DNA from: Candidatus Schekmanbacteria bacterium | GTDB taxonomy: Bacteria > SZUA-182 | Direction of reading: 5' to 3' | DNA: 32,889 nt | Assembly: GCA_016235675.1 (NCBI GenBank) | Contig: JACRJN010000141.1 | Span: forward strand, 1-32,889 | Notes under the pieces: model-generated | Databases searched by the model: none | The model's input: the letters and a program-made list of their open reading frames with translations, nothing else | Told to the model about the DNA's origin: nothing | Shown: piece after piece, positions 1-7,041 of the stretch | Layout: each line of letters begins with the position of its first letter | Position numbering within the stretch: position 1 is the first letter of the stretch | Made by a program: the position numbers and the translations under genes

Positions 1-117
1 ACCGGCAAAGCGCCTAAAGTGGTTATTACCGCCTGTATGCGAAAGCTGCTGACAATTTTAAATGCTATGCTGAAAACACAAACTGCCTGGACAGTTTGTC
101 AATCACAATTTGCTTGA
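1..117 (+). CDS. IS110-family transposase, C-terminal end (partial)
   Basis: This is an open frame running in from the left edge, with 38 codons visible before TGA. The peptide contains KAPKVVITACMRKLLTILNA, which matches my knowledge of the conserved C-terminal part of IS110/IS116/IS902 transposases (Transposase_20 region). These enzymes combine a RuvC-like DEDD domain with a C-terminal serine-containing domain and recombine IS ends without classical terminal inverted repeats. Only the extreme C-terminus is here, so I cannot tell whether the element is intact. It converges on etfB, whose stop lies 39 bp away, in the place where etfA would often be found. Confidence 0.8.
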   Translation, partial: TGKAPKVVITACMRKLLTILNAMLKTQTAWTVCQSQFA

Positions 118-119
118 CA

Positions 120-160
120 TTTAACACAGTTGCTCTCCCAGAGGGAGAGGGGATGTTAAA
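120..160. terminator. Nested hairpin between IS110 end and etfB end
   Basis: TTTAACA at 120-126 pairs with TGTTAAA at 154-160, and inside it CTCTCCC at 133-139 pairs with GGGAGAG at 143-149 around a 3-nt loop. It overlaps the etfB stop codon and separates two convergent genes, so a bidirectional terminator role is likely. There is no long U-tract on either side, so this is only a candidate. Confidence 0.4.
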
Positions 161-941
161 TTACCTGTGCCGCCCGCAACAGCCCGGCCAGTTTATCGGC
201 TACTTCGGAGGCGCTGCCGGAAAGCTGCTGACCGCCGCCGCGGGGAGGCGGGGTAAAAATCTTGTCCACCTTGGTAGGCGATCCGTTCAGACCGCACTTT
301 TGTTTGTCCACTCCCAGGTCATCGGCGTTGTAGACCGTGATTGGGGCGCTTTTGGCGCGCATTTTACCCTTGAGCGACGGCAGGCGCGGTTCGTTAATCT
401 CCTTGACCACGGTAATCAGGGCGGGCAGGGACATTTCCACTACCTCATAGCCGTCATCCATCAGGCGTTCAACCTTAATCTTGCCGTTGCCGATCCCTTC
501 CACTTTGCGGACGAAGGCCACAAAGGGAATGTCCAGAAATTCAGTCATCCCCGGCCCTACCTGGGCGGTATCCCCGTCGATGGCTTGCTTGCCGCAGATA
601 ATCAAATCAGCCGTTCCCAGCTTCTTAATCCCGGCGCTTAAAGTATAAGCAGTTGCCCAGGTATCAGCCCCGGCAAAAGCCCGGTCGGATAATAACACCG
701 CTTTATCCGCGCCCAAAGAAATAGCCTCCCGCAAAGATTCCTGCACCTGTGGAGGCCCCATACTCAGGACAGTCACCTCTCCCCCACTCCGTTCTTTGAT
801 CCGGACGCCCTCTTCCAAGGCGTAAGTGTCATATGGATTGATAATCCCGGCCACAGACTCCCGCATCAGGGTATTGGTTTCCGGGTTGATTTTTACTTCG
901 GTAGTGCCCGGCACTTGTTTGATACAGACAATGATTTGCAT
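156..941 (-). CDS. etfB: Electron transfer flavoprotein, beta subunit
   Basis: The product is 261 aa and starts MQIIVCIKQVPGT, the usual EtfB opening. It carries the AMP/flavin-binding beta-subunit fold, with family words such as INPYDTYALEEGVRIKE, SLGADKAVLLSDRAF and GKQAIDGDTAQVGP. EtfB pairs with EtfA to shuttle electrons from acyl-CoA dehydrogenases to membrane or bifurcating acceptors. I chose the ATG at 939-941 over the longer ORF because homologues start there and GGGAG lies just upstream; the extra 18 codons fall in a palindromic repeat. The acyl-CoA dehydrogenase, a natural electron donor, lies about 400 bp upstream on the same strand. No etfA follows: the next DNA is an IS110 fragment. 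Confidence 0.93.
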   Translation of the reverse strand: MQIIVCIKQVPGTTEVKINPETNTLMRESVAGIINPYDTYALEEGVRIKERSGGEVTVLSMGPPQVQESLREAISLGADKAVLLSDRAFAGADTWATAYTLSAGIKKLGTADLIICGKQAIDGDTAQVGPGMTEFLDIPFVAFVRKVEGIGNGKIKVERLMDDGYEVVEMSLPALITVVKEINEPRLPSLKGKMRAKSAPITVYNADDLGVDKQKCGLNGSPTKVDKIFTPPPRGGGQQLSGSASEVADKLAGLLRAAQVI

Positions 942-959
942 TGTTGCTCCCAAAGAACT

Positions 960-1078
960 GTCATCCCCGAATGCCTTTATCCCCGATAAAAACATTTGGG
1001 GACGGATATGGTGTTGAATTTAAAAACCAGATTCGTCCCCGAATGTTTTTATCGGGGATAACATCTTTCGGGAATGAC
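960..1078. repeat. 119-bp imperfect palindrome upstream of etfB
   Basis: CCCCGATAAAAACATTTGGG (981-1000, continuing to 1004) is matched by its inverted copy at 1034-1057, 23 of 24 positions by eye. Weaker pairing (GTCATCCCCGAA / TTCGGGAATGAC) extends it outward. It begins 18 bp upstream of the etfB start codon and would form a long hairpin in any transcript reading from acd into etfB. Confidence 0.7.
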
Positions 1079-1084
1079 AAATAA

Positions 1085-1346
1085 GTAGGGTGGGCTGTGC
1101 CCACCATTTTGAATAACTCAGTGTTGCTGAAATTGGCCAAAAGAATTTTTAGCTAAAATATTGGTCGCGTAGCAATAGGGAGACCCCGAAGTGTCATTGC
1201 GAGCGGAGCGAAGCAATCTCCATGCGTGCGCCTGAGATTGCTTCGGCGGTAAGGCTGCCTCGCAATGACGCTTTGGGTCTCTGTATTTCTACGCTACCAA
1301 TATATTGTTGTCCGGCGTAAGACTTGGTGGGCACAGCCCACCCTAC
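1085..1346. repeat. Three-layer nested palindromic element between acd and etfB
   Basis: The outer arms GTAGGGTGGGCTGTGCCCAC(C) at 1085-1105 and their exact inverse at 1326-1346 enclose a family A element (1161-1300). Its ends are TTGGTCGCGTAGCAATAGGG... and ...TTTCTACGCTACCAA. That element encloses core B (1193-1269), GTCATTGCGAGCGGAGCGAA...CTCGCAATGAC. The right outer arm contains the TAG stop codon of the acyl-CoA dehydrogenase. The same outer arm recurs as a single copy at 17815-17835. Confidence 0.85.
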
Positions 1347-2497
1347 GCGCTGGCGCTTTCCTTAATCAACTGCAAGGCAATAACGTTGCGTTGAATCTGG
1401 TTGGTGCCTTCATAAATCTGGGTGATCTTGGCGTCGCGCATCATCTTTTCCACCGGGTATTCGCGCATATAGCCGTAGCCTCCGAGGACTTGCACCGCAT
1501 CGGTGGTTACCTTCATCGCCATATCGGAGGTGAAAAGTTTGGACATGGCGGAGGCGCGAGAGATGTCTTTGGCGCCGCTGTCGATAAAACGGGCAGTAGC
1601 ATAAACCAGAGCACGACCGGCCTCAATCTGGGTGGCCATGTCGGCTAACATGTGCTGGATCGCCTGGAAGGAGGAAATCGGTTTGCCGAATTGTTCGCGC
1701 TGGCGGGCATAGCTTAGCGCTTCATCAAGGGCACCTTGGGCAATTCCCACCGCTTGCGATCCGATACCGGGACGGGTGTTGTCCAGTGTTTTCATGGCCA
1801 CAATAAAACCCATACCCGGACGCGCCAAAACATTCTCTTTGGGAACGCGGCAATTGGTGAAAACCAGTTCACGGGTAGAGGAACAGCGAATACCCATCTT
1901 CTTTTCCTTTTTGCCGAATTCAAAACCGGGCGTGCCCTTTTCTACAATCAAGGCCGTCGCCCCGCGGGTGCCTTTACTTTTATCGGTCATGACGATTACC
2001 GTGTAGACCTCAGCCTCGCCGCCGTTGGTGATCCATTGCTTGGTGCCGTTTAAAACATACTCGTTGCCGTCTAAAACCGCGGTGGTTTGAATACCCCCGG
2101 CATCAGAGCCCGCGTTGGCTTCGGTCAGGGCAAAGGCGGCTAATCTCTTGCCGCTGGCAATTCCCGGTAGAAATTTTTTCTTTTGCTCATCGGAACCAAA
2201 AAGCAATATAGGATAAGTACCCAGCCCGTTAGCGGCAAAGGTTACCGCCACGCCGCCGCAAACTCGGCTCAATTCCTCGGTGGCCAGACATAGTTCAAAC
2301 ACGCCGCCGCCGAAACCGCCGTACTCTTGTGGTATATAAAGGCCGCACATGTCCGATTCGGCCAGAACCCGCATCACCTCCCAGGGAAATTGCTCCTTCT
2401 CGTCCATTTCCGCCCTGACCGGCACAACCTTTTCTCTGGCGATGCGCCGCGCCAAATCCCTGATCATGGTTTGTTCTTCAGTCAAAAAATAATCCAT
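1343..2497 (-). CDS. Acyl-CoA dehydrogenase (short/medium-chain or butyryl-CoA type)
   Basis: The product is 384 aa, full length for the family. It has the N-terminal helical domain (MDYFLTEEQTMIRDLARR), the middle beta domain with AFALTEANAGSDAGG and QWITNGGEA (FAD and substrate contacts), and a C-terminal helical domain ending in QIYEGTNQIQRNVIA. Glu363 of YEGT is the expected catalytic base. The enzyme makes a trans-2-enoyl-CoA from acyl-CoA and passes electrons to ETF, consistent with etfB downstream. GGGGAGGG precedes the ATG. The chain-length preference cannot be read with confidence. The TAG stop sits inside the arm of a repeat element. The gene is 13 bp downstream of hepT on the same strand. 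Confidence 0.95.
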   Translation of the reverse strand: MDYFLTEEQTMIRDLARRIAREKVVPVRAEMDEKEQFPWEVMRVLAESDMCGLYIPQEYGGFGGGVFELCLATEELSRVCGGVAVTFAANGLGTYPILLFGSDEQKKKFLPGIASGKRLAAFALTEANAGSDAGGIQTTAVLDGNEYVLNGTKQWITNGGEAEVYTVIVMTDKSKGTRGATALIVEKGTPGFEFGKKEKKMGIRCSSTRELVFTNCRVPKENVLARPGMGFIVAMKTLDNTRPGIGSQAVGIAQGALDEALSYARQREQFGKPISSFQAIQHMLADMATQIEAGRALVYATARFIDSGAKDISRASAMSKLFTSDMAMKVTTDAVQVLGGYGYMREYPVEKMMRDAKITQIYEGTNQIQRNVIALQLIKESASA

Positions 2498-2510
2498 TTT
2501 CCCTCCCCTT

Positions 2511-2951
2511 TCAAGACTGCCCTTTAAATCCGGCCAGAAATTTTTCTATCTGGCGGGCATATTCCTCAAACGATTTTGGGTGTTGCTGTAAGTATCGGTA
2601 AACTTTAGATAAGGTAATCTCCGGATATTCATGTACCAATTTATTCCTAAATTCAGCCATCCCCTCCAATTTTTTAACCAACTCCTGCGGCATTACCTCA
2701 TGTTGCCCCAATAAGGGAATAATTTCCCTGTATTCTTCAAAGCGTTCGTTAAAAACCGACGACAGAATATGGCTGCCTATATCTAAAGTGCATTCTATCG
2801 CTATAAGAAAAGCGTGAAGCACAGCATACCATTTAATCAAGTCTTTTCTTAAACTTTCTTCAGATTCTGCTTGAAGTCTATTTAATATTAATGTCGCTTC
2901 TTCCAGTTTGAGAAGCAATTTTCGGATTATATCCTGCGAAAATCGGGACAT
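2511..2951 (-). CDS. hepT: HepT-like HEPN-domain toxin (DUF86)
   Basis: The product is 146 aa and all-helical by appearance. The HEPN signature R-x4-H-x-Y is present as RNKLVHEY, with Arg102, His107 and Tyr109. In characterised HepT/MntA systems this protein is a ribonuclease toxin, neutralised when MntA adds AMP to the tyrosine of this motif; all three residues are present. The reading frame overlaps the upstream nucleotidyltransferase by 25 bp, which implies translational coupling. The pair sits between fabH and acd, all on one strand. Activity here is inferred from family knowledge. Confidence 0.88.
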   Translation of the reverse strand: MSRFSQDIIRKLLLKLEEATLILNRLQAESEESLRKDLIKWYAVLHAFLIAIECTLDIGSHILSSVFNERFEEYREIIPLLGQHEVMPQELVKKLEGMAEFRNKLVHEYPEITLSKVYRYLQQHPKSFEEYARQIEKFLAGFKGQS

Positions 2952-3376
2952 GGTTTGGCAAATCTCCCTTCGCTGATACGTTTGCTTAAGTAAAAGGCTT
3001 GAATTTGCCTTAAATGTCTGGTGTCTTCATAATCCTTTACAGCTTCAATCTGGAATGTAGCCCTTGCTCCCTCTTCCAATTCCGCCAGAAGCTTGCCATT
3101 TTTCAAGACCTCATGTTTTAGTAAAGCGGAGGCTTGATTTAAAACGGTTATTGAAATTATACGCCCAGGATATAGCTTGGAAAAATATTTAGGCAGACTT
3201 AAGCTTTTAGCGAAATATTCTTCAGGCGCAATATTACCATCCAGATATACCGCGATATCGACATCGCTTTCCTTGTGAGCAAAACCGCTGGCATATGATC
3301 CAAAAAGGTAAATTAAAATCACCCCTTCATGGCGCAGGCTTTGATTTGTTATAAATATTTGTTCCGATTTCTTCAT
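2927..3376 (-). CDS. mntA: MntA-like minimal nucleotidyltransferase antitoxin
   Basis: The product is 149 aa with a DNA polymerase beta-like nucleotidyltransferase motif, GSYASGFAHKESDVD: Gly26-Ser27, ten residues, then Asp38-x-Asp40. This GSX10DXD motif binds the metal and ATP in MntA proteins, which AMPylate the partner HepT. The start is supported by a strong ribosome-binding site (GGAGGTG) 4-5 nt before the ATG. The C-terminal part is helical and ends inside hepT. The antitoxin-first order with an overlapping toxin matches known MntA-HepT operons. Confidence 0.87.
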   Translation of the reverse strand: MKKSEQIFITNQSLRHEGVILIYLFGSYASGFAHKESDVDIAVYLDGNIAPEEYFAKSLSLPKYFSKLYPGRIISITVLNQASALLKHEVLKNGKLLAELEEGARATFQIEAVKDYEDTRHLRQIQAFYLSKRISEGRFAKPCPDFRRI

Positions 3377-3403
3377 CGGACACCTCCATAGGAGTAATTA
3401 ATT

Positions 3404-4384
3404 CTACCACCGAATCAAACTTGCCCCCCAGGTAAGCCCCCCGCCGAATGCCGAAACCAACAAGAGATTGCCGGGTTTCAGGCGTCCGGCGGCTACCGCC
3501 TCATCCAAGGCGATAGGGATAGATGCCGCGGAGGTATTCCCATACTTATCTATATTACAAAATAATTTTTCTTCAGGCAAGGATAGATAATTGGCAACAG
3601 ACTGGATTATGCGGGAATTGGCTTGGTGGGGAATGAATAAATCCAAATCTGCGGTGGTGTAATTATTTTCCTGCAAAATAGTTTGAGCCGATTCGGTAAG
3701 AGAGCGAACCGCGACTTTGAAAGTCTCATTGCCCTTCATTTTCATGTAGTGCAGCCGTTTTTCTATACTTTCCAAAGAACAAGGATATTTCGCCCCGCCT
3801 CCCGGTACGCAAATGGTTTCAGACATCGACCCGTCGGTATACAGACGGCTGCTGATGATCCCCCTGGATTTGTCGGTAGATTGTGTCAGCAAAACCGCTC
3901 CCGCTCCGTCTCCAAAAAGCACACAGGTGTTGCGATCTGTCCAATCCAGAATGGTGGAATAGGTCTCGGCACCGATGACCAGAACGTTTTTAGCGCTTCC
4001 GGCCTTAATATATTGCTCGGCAACGGATAAAGCGTAGACGAAGCCGGAACAGGCGGCGTTGACGTCGAAAGCGGCTGCCCTGGCGCCTATCTTGTGTTGA
4101 ACGATACAAGCGGTGGCGGGGAAAACCATATCGGGAGTGACAGTGGCCAGGACAATTAAATCGACTTTATCAGCGGAGACTCCTGCGGTCAGCATCGCTT
4201 GTTGGGCAGCCGCAGCCGCCATGTCGGAGGTGATTATCCCGTTACCGGCAATCCGGCGCTCAGAGATACCGGTACGGGTTTTAATCCATTCGTCGGATGT
4301 CTCGACTATCTTTTCTAAATCGTGATTGGTTAAGATTTTTTCCGGAAGATATGATCCGGTGCCGGATATAATTGCGCCATACAT
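3404..4384 (-). CDS. fabH: 3-oxoacyl-ACP synthase III (KAS III)
   Basis: The product is 326 aa. It condenses an acyl-CoA primer with malonyl-ACP to begin fatty acid synthesis. The catalytic triad is visible: Cys112 in NAACSGF, His253 in PHQAN and Asn283 in GNTSAAS. I chose the ATG at 4382-4384 (MYGAIISGTGSYLPE), which has GGAG 7 nt upstream. The ORF-track start nine codons earlier lies inside a TATCCAT-type repeat. The gene is third in rpmF-plsX-fabH, a classic lipid-initiation operon. Here plsX and fabH are pushed 69 bp apart by that repeat. Confidence 0.96.
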   Translation of the reverse strand: MYGAIISGTGSYLPEKILTNHDLEKIVETSDEWIKTRTGISERRIAGNGIITSDMAAAAAQQAMLTAGVSADKVDLIVLATVTPDMVFPATACIVQHKIGARAAAFDVNAACSGFVYALSVAEQYIKAGSAKNVLVIGAETYSTILDWTDRNTCVLFGDGAGAVLLTQSTDKSRGIISSRLYTDGSMSETICVPGGGAKYPCSLESIEKRLHYMKMKGNETFKVAVRSLTESAQTILQENNYTTADLDLFIPHQANSRIIQSVANYLSLPEEKLFCNIDKYGNTSAASIPIALDEAVAAGRLKPGNLLLVSAFGGGLTWGASLIRW

Positions 4385-4394
4385 TGGATTTCTC

Positions 4395-4463
4395 CAATGG
4401 ATAATGGCCAATGGACAATGAAATTTTTATCATTATCCATTATCCATTATCCATTATCCATTA
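4395..4463. repeat. TATCCAT heptad palindrome in the plsX-fabH spacer
   Basis: One arm reads ATCCATTATCCATTATCCAT, tandem copies of the 7-mer TATCCAT in about 4434-4461. The other arm (4395-4421) holds the inverse words GGATAATGG and CCAATGGACAATG. The plsX stop codon TAA (4454-4456) lies inside the heptads, and the fabH ribosome-binding site is just beyond the other end. A one-armed relative (ATGGATAA, ACAATGGATAATGGATAA) occurs at 21031-21064. Confidence 0.8.
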
Positions 4464-5458
4464 ATTACTTTGCTTTTTAAAATATTCTCACTGATTTGCT
4501 GATGGACTTTATGTTTGGTAGCTTCTGCGGCCACTCTTATCCCGTTTTGAATCGCTCTGGCGTTGGAACTGCCGTGGCAGATAATGCAGGTAGCATTCAC
4601 GCCTAAAAGCGGCGCTCCGCCATATTCCGAGTAATCGATCATTTTTTTGAGGCGTTTGAAGGCAGGCTTGATAAAAATGGCGGCGGCATGACTCACGGGA
4701 TTGCTTTTGATTTCTTTTTTCATCAGACGGGTGATAATATCGGCTACGCCCTCGCTGATCTTCAGTCCGATATTGCCGATAAAACCGTCGCAGACAATCA
4801 CGTCGGCTTTGCCGTTATAAATGTCGCGGCCTTCCACATTGCCGATAAAATTCAGAGCGGCTTTTTCCAGGAGCGGGAAGGTTTCTTTGGTCAATTCATT
4901 CCCTTTGATGCGCTCCTCTCCGATATTAAGCAGACCGACCGCCGGGTTTTTTATCCCCATTACCTCTTGGGCATAAACATCGCCCATAATGGCGAACTGC
5001 AATAGATGAACCGGCTTGCAATCGACATTCGCCCCTACATCCAATAACAGGGACTTTCCTTTTAGTGAAGGCAAAATTGCCGCGATGCCCGGCCTCTCCA
5101 CTCCCTTGATAGTTCCCAGGATTACTTTAGCGGTAGCCATAACCGCACCGGTATTACCGGCGCTGACTATGGCTTGAGCGTCTCCCTTTTGCACCAAATC
5201 TATCGCGACACGAATGGAACAATCGGTCTTTTGCCTTAGGGGTGCGATAGGGGATTCATCCATGCCTACATGTTCTGAGGCATGTACCACCTCGATGGGC
5301 AAATGGACATGACGATGATGGGCTAACTCATTTTGGATCGTTTCTTTGTGACCGACAAGGATGACCGGGATTTGATTTTCTCCGGCGGCAGCAATCGCCC
5401 CTTCAACCACCACAGAGGGAGCATGATCTCCGCCCATGGCATCCACGGCTATTTTCAT
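4454..5458 (-). CDS. plsX: Phosphate acyltransferase PlsX
   Basis: The product is 334 aa and starts MKIAVDAMGGDHAPSVVVEG, diagnostic of PlsX. It makes acyl-phosphate from acyl-ACP for PlsY-dependent phospholipid synthesis. Other family words include ASEHVGMDESPIAPLRQK, GNTGAVMATAK, DVGANVDCKP and YGGAPLLGVN. Its ATG overlaps the rpmF stop by 4 bp, so translation is coupled. The last residues (ING) and the stop codon are encoded by the heptad repeat that fills the space before fabH, so the repeat has set the exact C-terminus. Confidence 0.96.
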   Translation of the reverse strand: MKIAVDAMGGDHAPSVVVEGAIAAAGENQIPVILVGHKETIQNELAHHRHVHLPIEVVHASEHVGMDESPIAPLRQKTDCSIRVAIDLVQKGDAQAIVSAGNTGAVMATAKVILGTIKGVERPGIAAILPSLKGKSLLLDVGANVDCKPVHLLQFAIMGDVYAQEVMGIKNPAVGLLNIGEERIKGNELTKETFPLLEKAALNFIGNVEGRDIYNGKADVIVCDGFIGNIGLKISEGVADIITRLMKKEIKSNPVSHAAAIFIKPAFKRLKKMIDYSEYGGAPLLGVNATCIICHGSSNARAIQNGIRVAAEATKHKVHQQISENILKSKVING

Positions 5459-5637
5459 GCCTCGCCGACCTTGATTACTTCTTGCCCGTCATAATATCCA
5501 CAATCCAGACAAACGCGGTGGGGCAGTTTAGGTTCCTGACATTGTGGGCATGGGGAAAATTCAGGAGGGGTTAATTTCTTATGCGCTCTTTTGGTTCCCT
5601 GTTTCATTTTAGATCTTTTTCGTTTCGGTAAAGGCAC
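5455..5637 (-). CDS. rpmF: Ribosomal protein bL32
   Basis: The product is 60 aa with the basic N-terminus PLPKRKRSKMKQGTKRAHKK and a zinc-binding pair of knuckles, CPQC and CLDC. This is the C+ (zinc) form of L32, a structural protein of the 50S subunit. The start is GTG (5635-5637) with GAGG upstream. The usual upstream partner gene for a DUF177 (YceD) protein is absent: a promoter and long intergenic region precede rpmF. It overlaps plsX by 4 bp and heads the rpmF-plsX-fabH operon. Confidence 0.95.
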   Translation of the reverse strand: MPLPKRKRSKMKQGTKRAHKKLTPPEFSPCPQCQEPKLPHRVCLDCGYYDGQEVIKVGEA

Positions 5638-5728
5638 GTGCTCATCCTCATTTTAAATTTGTTTCTTGAAAATCGTGAATTGACAATAGCTTGTTGCAAG
5701 TAATAAGCATACATTACAAAGAATCATT

Positions 5729-5757
5729 ATTATACTTAGCGGTATAAAATTTGTCAA
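5729..5757 (-). promoter_or_regulatory. Consensus sigma70 promoter for rpmF-plsX-fabH
   Basis: On the minus strand, TTGACA (5752-5757) is followed after exactly 17 bp by TATAAT (5729-5734). All 12 consensus bases match. Transcription would start near 5722, leaving a leader of roughly 85 nt before the rpmF GTG. Confidence 0.85.
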
Positions 5758-5851
5758 GGAAATTTGAAGCTGCCATAAAGAGCACAAAGATATTTTTGGG
5801 TTTTCTCTGAATCCATCCTGAAGCCGATTCCAACCGAAACAAACGACGTTA

Positions 5852-5970
5852 TTAGGCTCCAGGCTCCAGGCTCCAGGCTTCGGGCTCTGGGCTAATTCAA
5901 ATACCCTCCAGGGGAGGGTCTCTTTCTGTTCCTGAAGTCTGAAGCCCGAAGCCTAGAGCCTGAAGCCTAA
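5852..5970. repeat. Word-repeat palindrome (AGGCTCC / GGCTCTGGGC type)
   Basis: The left arm is TTAGGCTCCAGGCTCCAGGC followed by TTCGGGCTCTGGGCTAA. The right arm reads GAAGCCCGAAGCCTAGAGCC then TGAAGCCTAA, its imperfect inverse. A small hairpin (ACCCTCC / GGGAGGGT) sits between them. A second locus with the same words is at 32186-32270. Confidence 0.75.
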
Positions 5971-6023
5971 TTTAGGAATCACGTTCAAGTAATTAAAAAT
6001 ATGAACTTACAACAAGAAAGCGC

Positions 6024-6104
6024 TTGACATAAAACAATGTTTGATGTAACATCACCTATACATAAAGAACTTCACACGTAACATCATCAAATATTTGATA
6101 TAAT
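6024..6104 (+). promoter_or_regulatory. AT-rich promoter/operator candidate upstream of the IHF/HU gene
   Basis: TTGACA (6024-6029) is followed 17 bp later by TAACAT (6047-6052, 4 of 6). Further on, TATAAT (6099-6104) overlaps the perfect 14-bp palindrome ATCAAATATTTGAT (6086-6099). The half-site word TTTGATGTAACATCA (6040-6054) echoes the palindrome. Operator sites under a regulator are plausible but unproven. The rest of the 5971-6371 gap is AT-rich and shows nothing else I recognise. Confidence 0.45.
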
Positions 6105-6371
6105 GTACAATTTCAATAAATAGCAGTTTATGCTAACTTAACTTGTTGTTATTTATACGTATATAAACAAGTATGCAAAGTAGACAGTAACTTTTAGTAA
6201 CCCCTTAGAAAGTTTTTTAAAATACTAAGCTATTATTTTATCAACTAATTAAACCATAATATTTAACGTTGATTAATAGATAATTATCGGTTATAATCAT
6301 TTCTGTTAACTTTACTTGGCTTAGTAGTTAAGCCCGGAATGTTCCAAGACCAAGCTGTGAGGTAAAGTAAG

Positions 6372-6647
6372 ATGACAAAACAAGATATTGTAAACAATGT
6401 GGCCAAGGAAATAAACCAAAAACCGAAGGATGCCAAACCTTTGGTAGAGGAGGTATTCAACTGCCTTAAATCCAATCTGGAAAGTGGAATTAATATTGAG
6501 ATCAGCGGGTTCGGGAAATTTATTATCAGAAAAAAAAATAAACGTTTAGGCCGTAATCCGATGACCGGCGATAAAGCGGAAATCACCGCACGTAAAGTCG
6601 TTACCTTCAAGCCATCCAAATTATTACGCGATTCGATTAACGATTAA
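6372..6647 (+). CDS. IHF/HU-family DNA-bending protein (IHF-alpha-like)
   Basis: The product is 91 aa, full length for the family. The C-terminal half carries the DNA-binding arm signature, GFGKFIIRKKNKRLGRNPMT, then GDKAEITARKVVTFKPSKLL. GRNP-x-TG, with the intercalating proline, and the ARKVVTFKPS strand are typical of IHF-alpha/HU. Dimers bend DNA in nucleoid organisation, recombination and promoter control. GAGGT precedes the ATG. The gene stands alone, with a 300-bp AT-rich upstream region and a hairpin downstream. A second paralogue is at 32324. Confidence 0.93.
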   Translation: MTKQDIVNNVAKEINQKPKDAKPLVEEVFNCLKSNLESGINIEISGFGKFIIRKKNKRLGRNPMTGDKAEITARKVVTFKPSKLLRDSIND

Positions 6648-6697
6648 TCCACTTCGTTATTTATATAATGATGTAAGAATATTTACTGAATATTCAC

Positions 6698-6727
6698 AAA
6701 TGGGCTTATTTCCCAATAAGCCCATTT
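6698..6727 (+). terminator. 13-bp perfect hairpin after the IHF/HU gene
   Basis: AAATGGGCTTATT (6698-6710) and AATAAGCCCATTT (6715-6727) pair perfectly around the loop TCCC, 50 bp after the stop codon. A T-rich stretch follows only after about 10 nt, so termination or mRNA 3'-end protection are both possible. Confidence 0.6.
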
Positions 6728-6778
6728 GTCTCCGCAATTTTTTCCTTGCATTTCTTTTCTCCCCATTATTTAATAGTA

Positions 6779-6991
6779 TATAACCTGAGGTCGGGATAAT
6801 AAATGTAGTCCCGTGGCTTTAGCCACGCATTTTCAGCCTTAGGCTGAGACTAAAGACATGTTCAGTCCGAAAGGTGTGAATTAATTTGAGAAGATTTAAC
6901 CATTTGTGAGTCGTTATTGCATGGCTTTGCCATGAAAATCAGCCCTAAAGGGCTGGGACTACGATTTTTCTTATTCCGAACTCAGGTTATA
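6779..6991. repeat. 213-bp nested element with core C
   Basis: The outer arms TATAACCTGAG...AATAAATG (left) and ...CTCAGGTTATA (right, 6981-6991) flank core C at 6805-6962. Core C starts GTAGTCCCGTGGCTTTAGCC and ends CTAAAGGGCTGGGACTAC. Core C recurs without these outer arms at 25688-25847, with matching interior words such as GGCTGAGACTAAAG and TTTAACCATTTGT. Short relatives are at 11330-11382 and 18123-18178. Confidence 0.85.
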
Positions 6992-6999
6992 TAAATTTA

Positions 7000-7031
7000 G
7001 TTGTCTGTTGATAACCGACAACCCTTTTTTT
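7000..7031 (+). promoter_or_regulatory. Attenuator-like hairpin directly before holA
   Basis: GTTGTC (7000-7005) pairs with GACAAC (7017-7022), followed by CC and seven T residues (7025-7031). The holA ATG is 10 bp later. It looks like a weak intrinsic terminator in the leader, and could act as an attenuator or end read-through from the left. Confidence 0.3.
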
Positions 7032-7041
7032 GAGATAATAC

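Noticed and set aside
4434-4461. Tandem TATCCAT units considered as a CRISPR or minisatellite
   Set aside because: The units are 7 bp with no spacers and have an inverse partner arm, so this is a palindrome of words, not a CRISPR array.
6284-6619. 111-aa minus-strand ORF over the IHF/HU gene
   Set aside because: It is antisense to a clear IHF/HU gene and has no family features.
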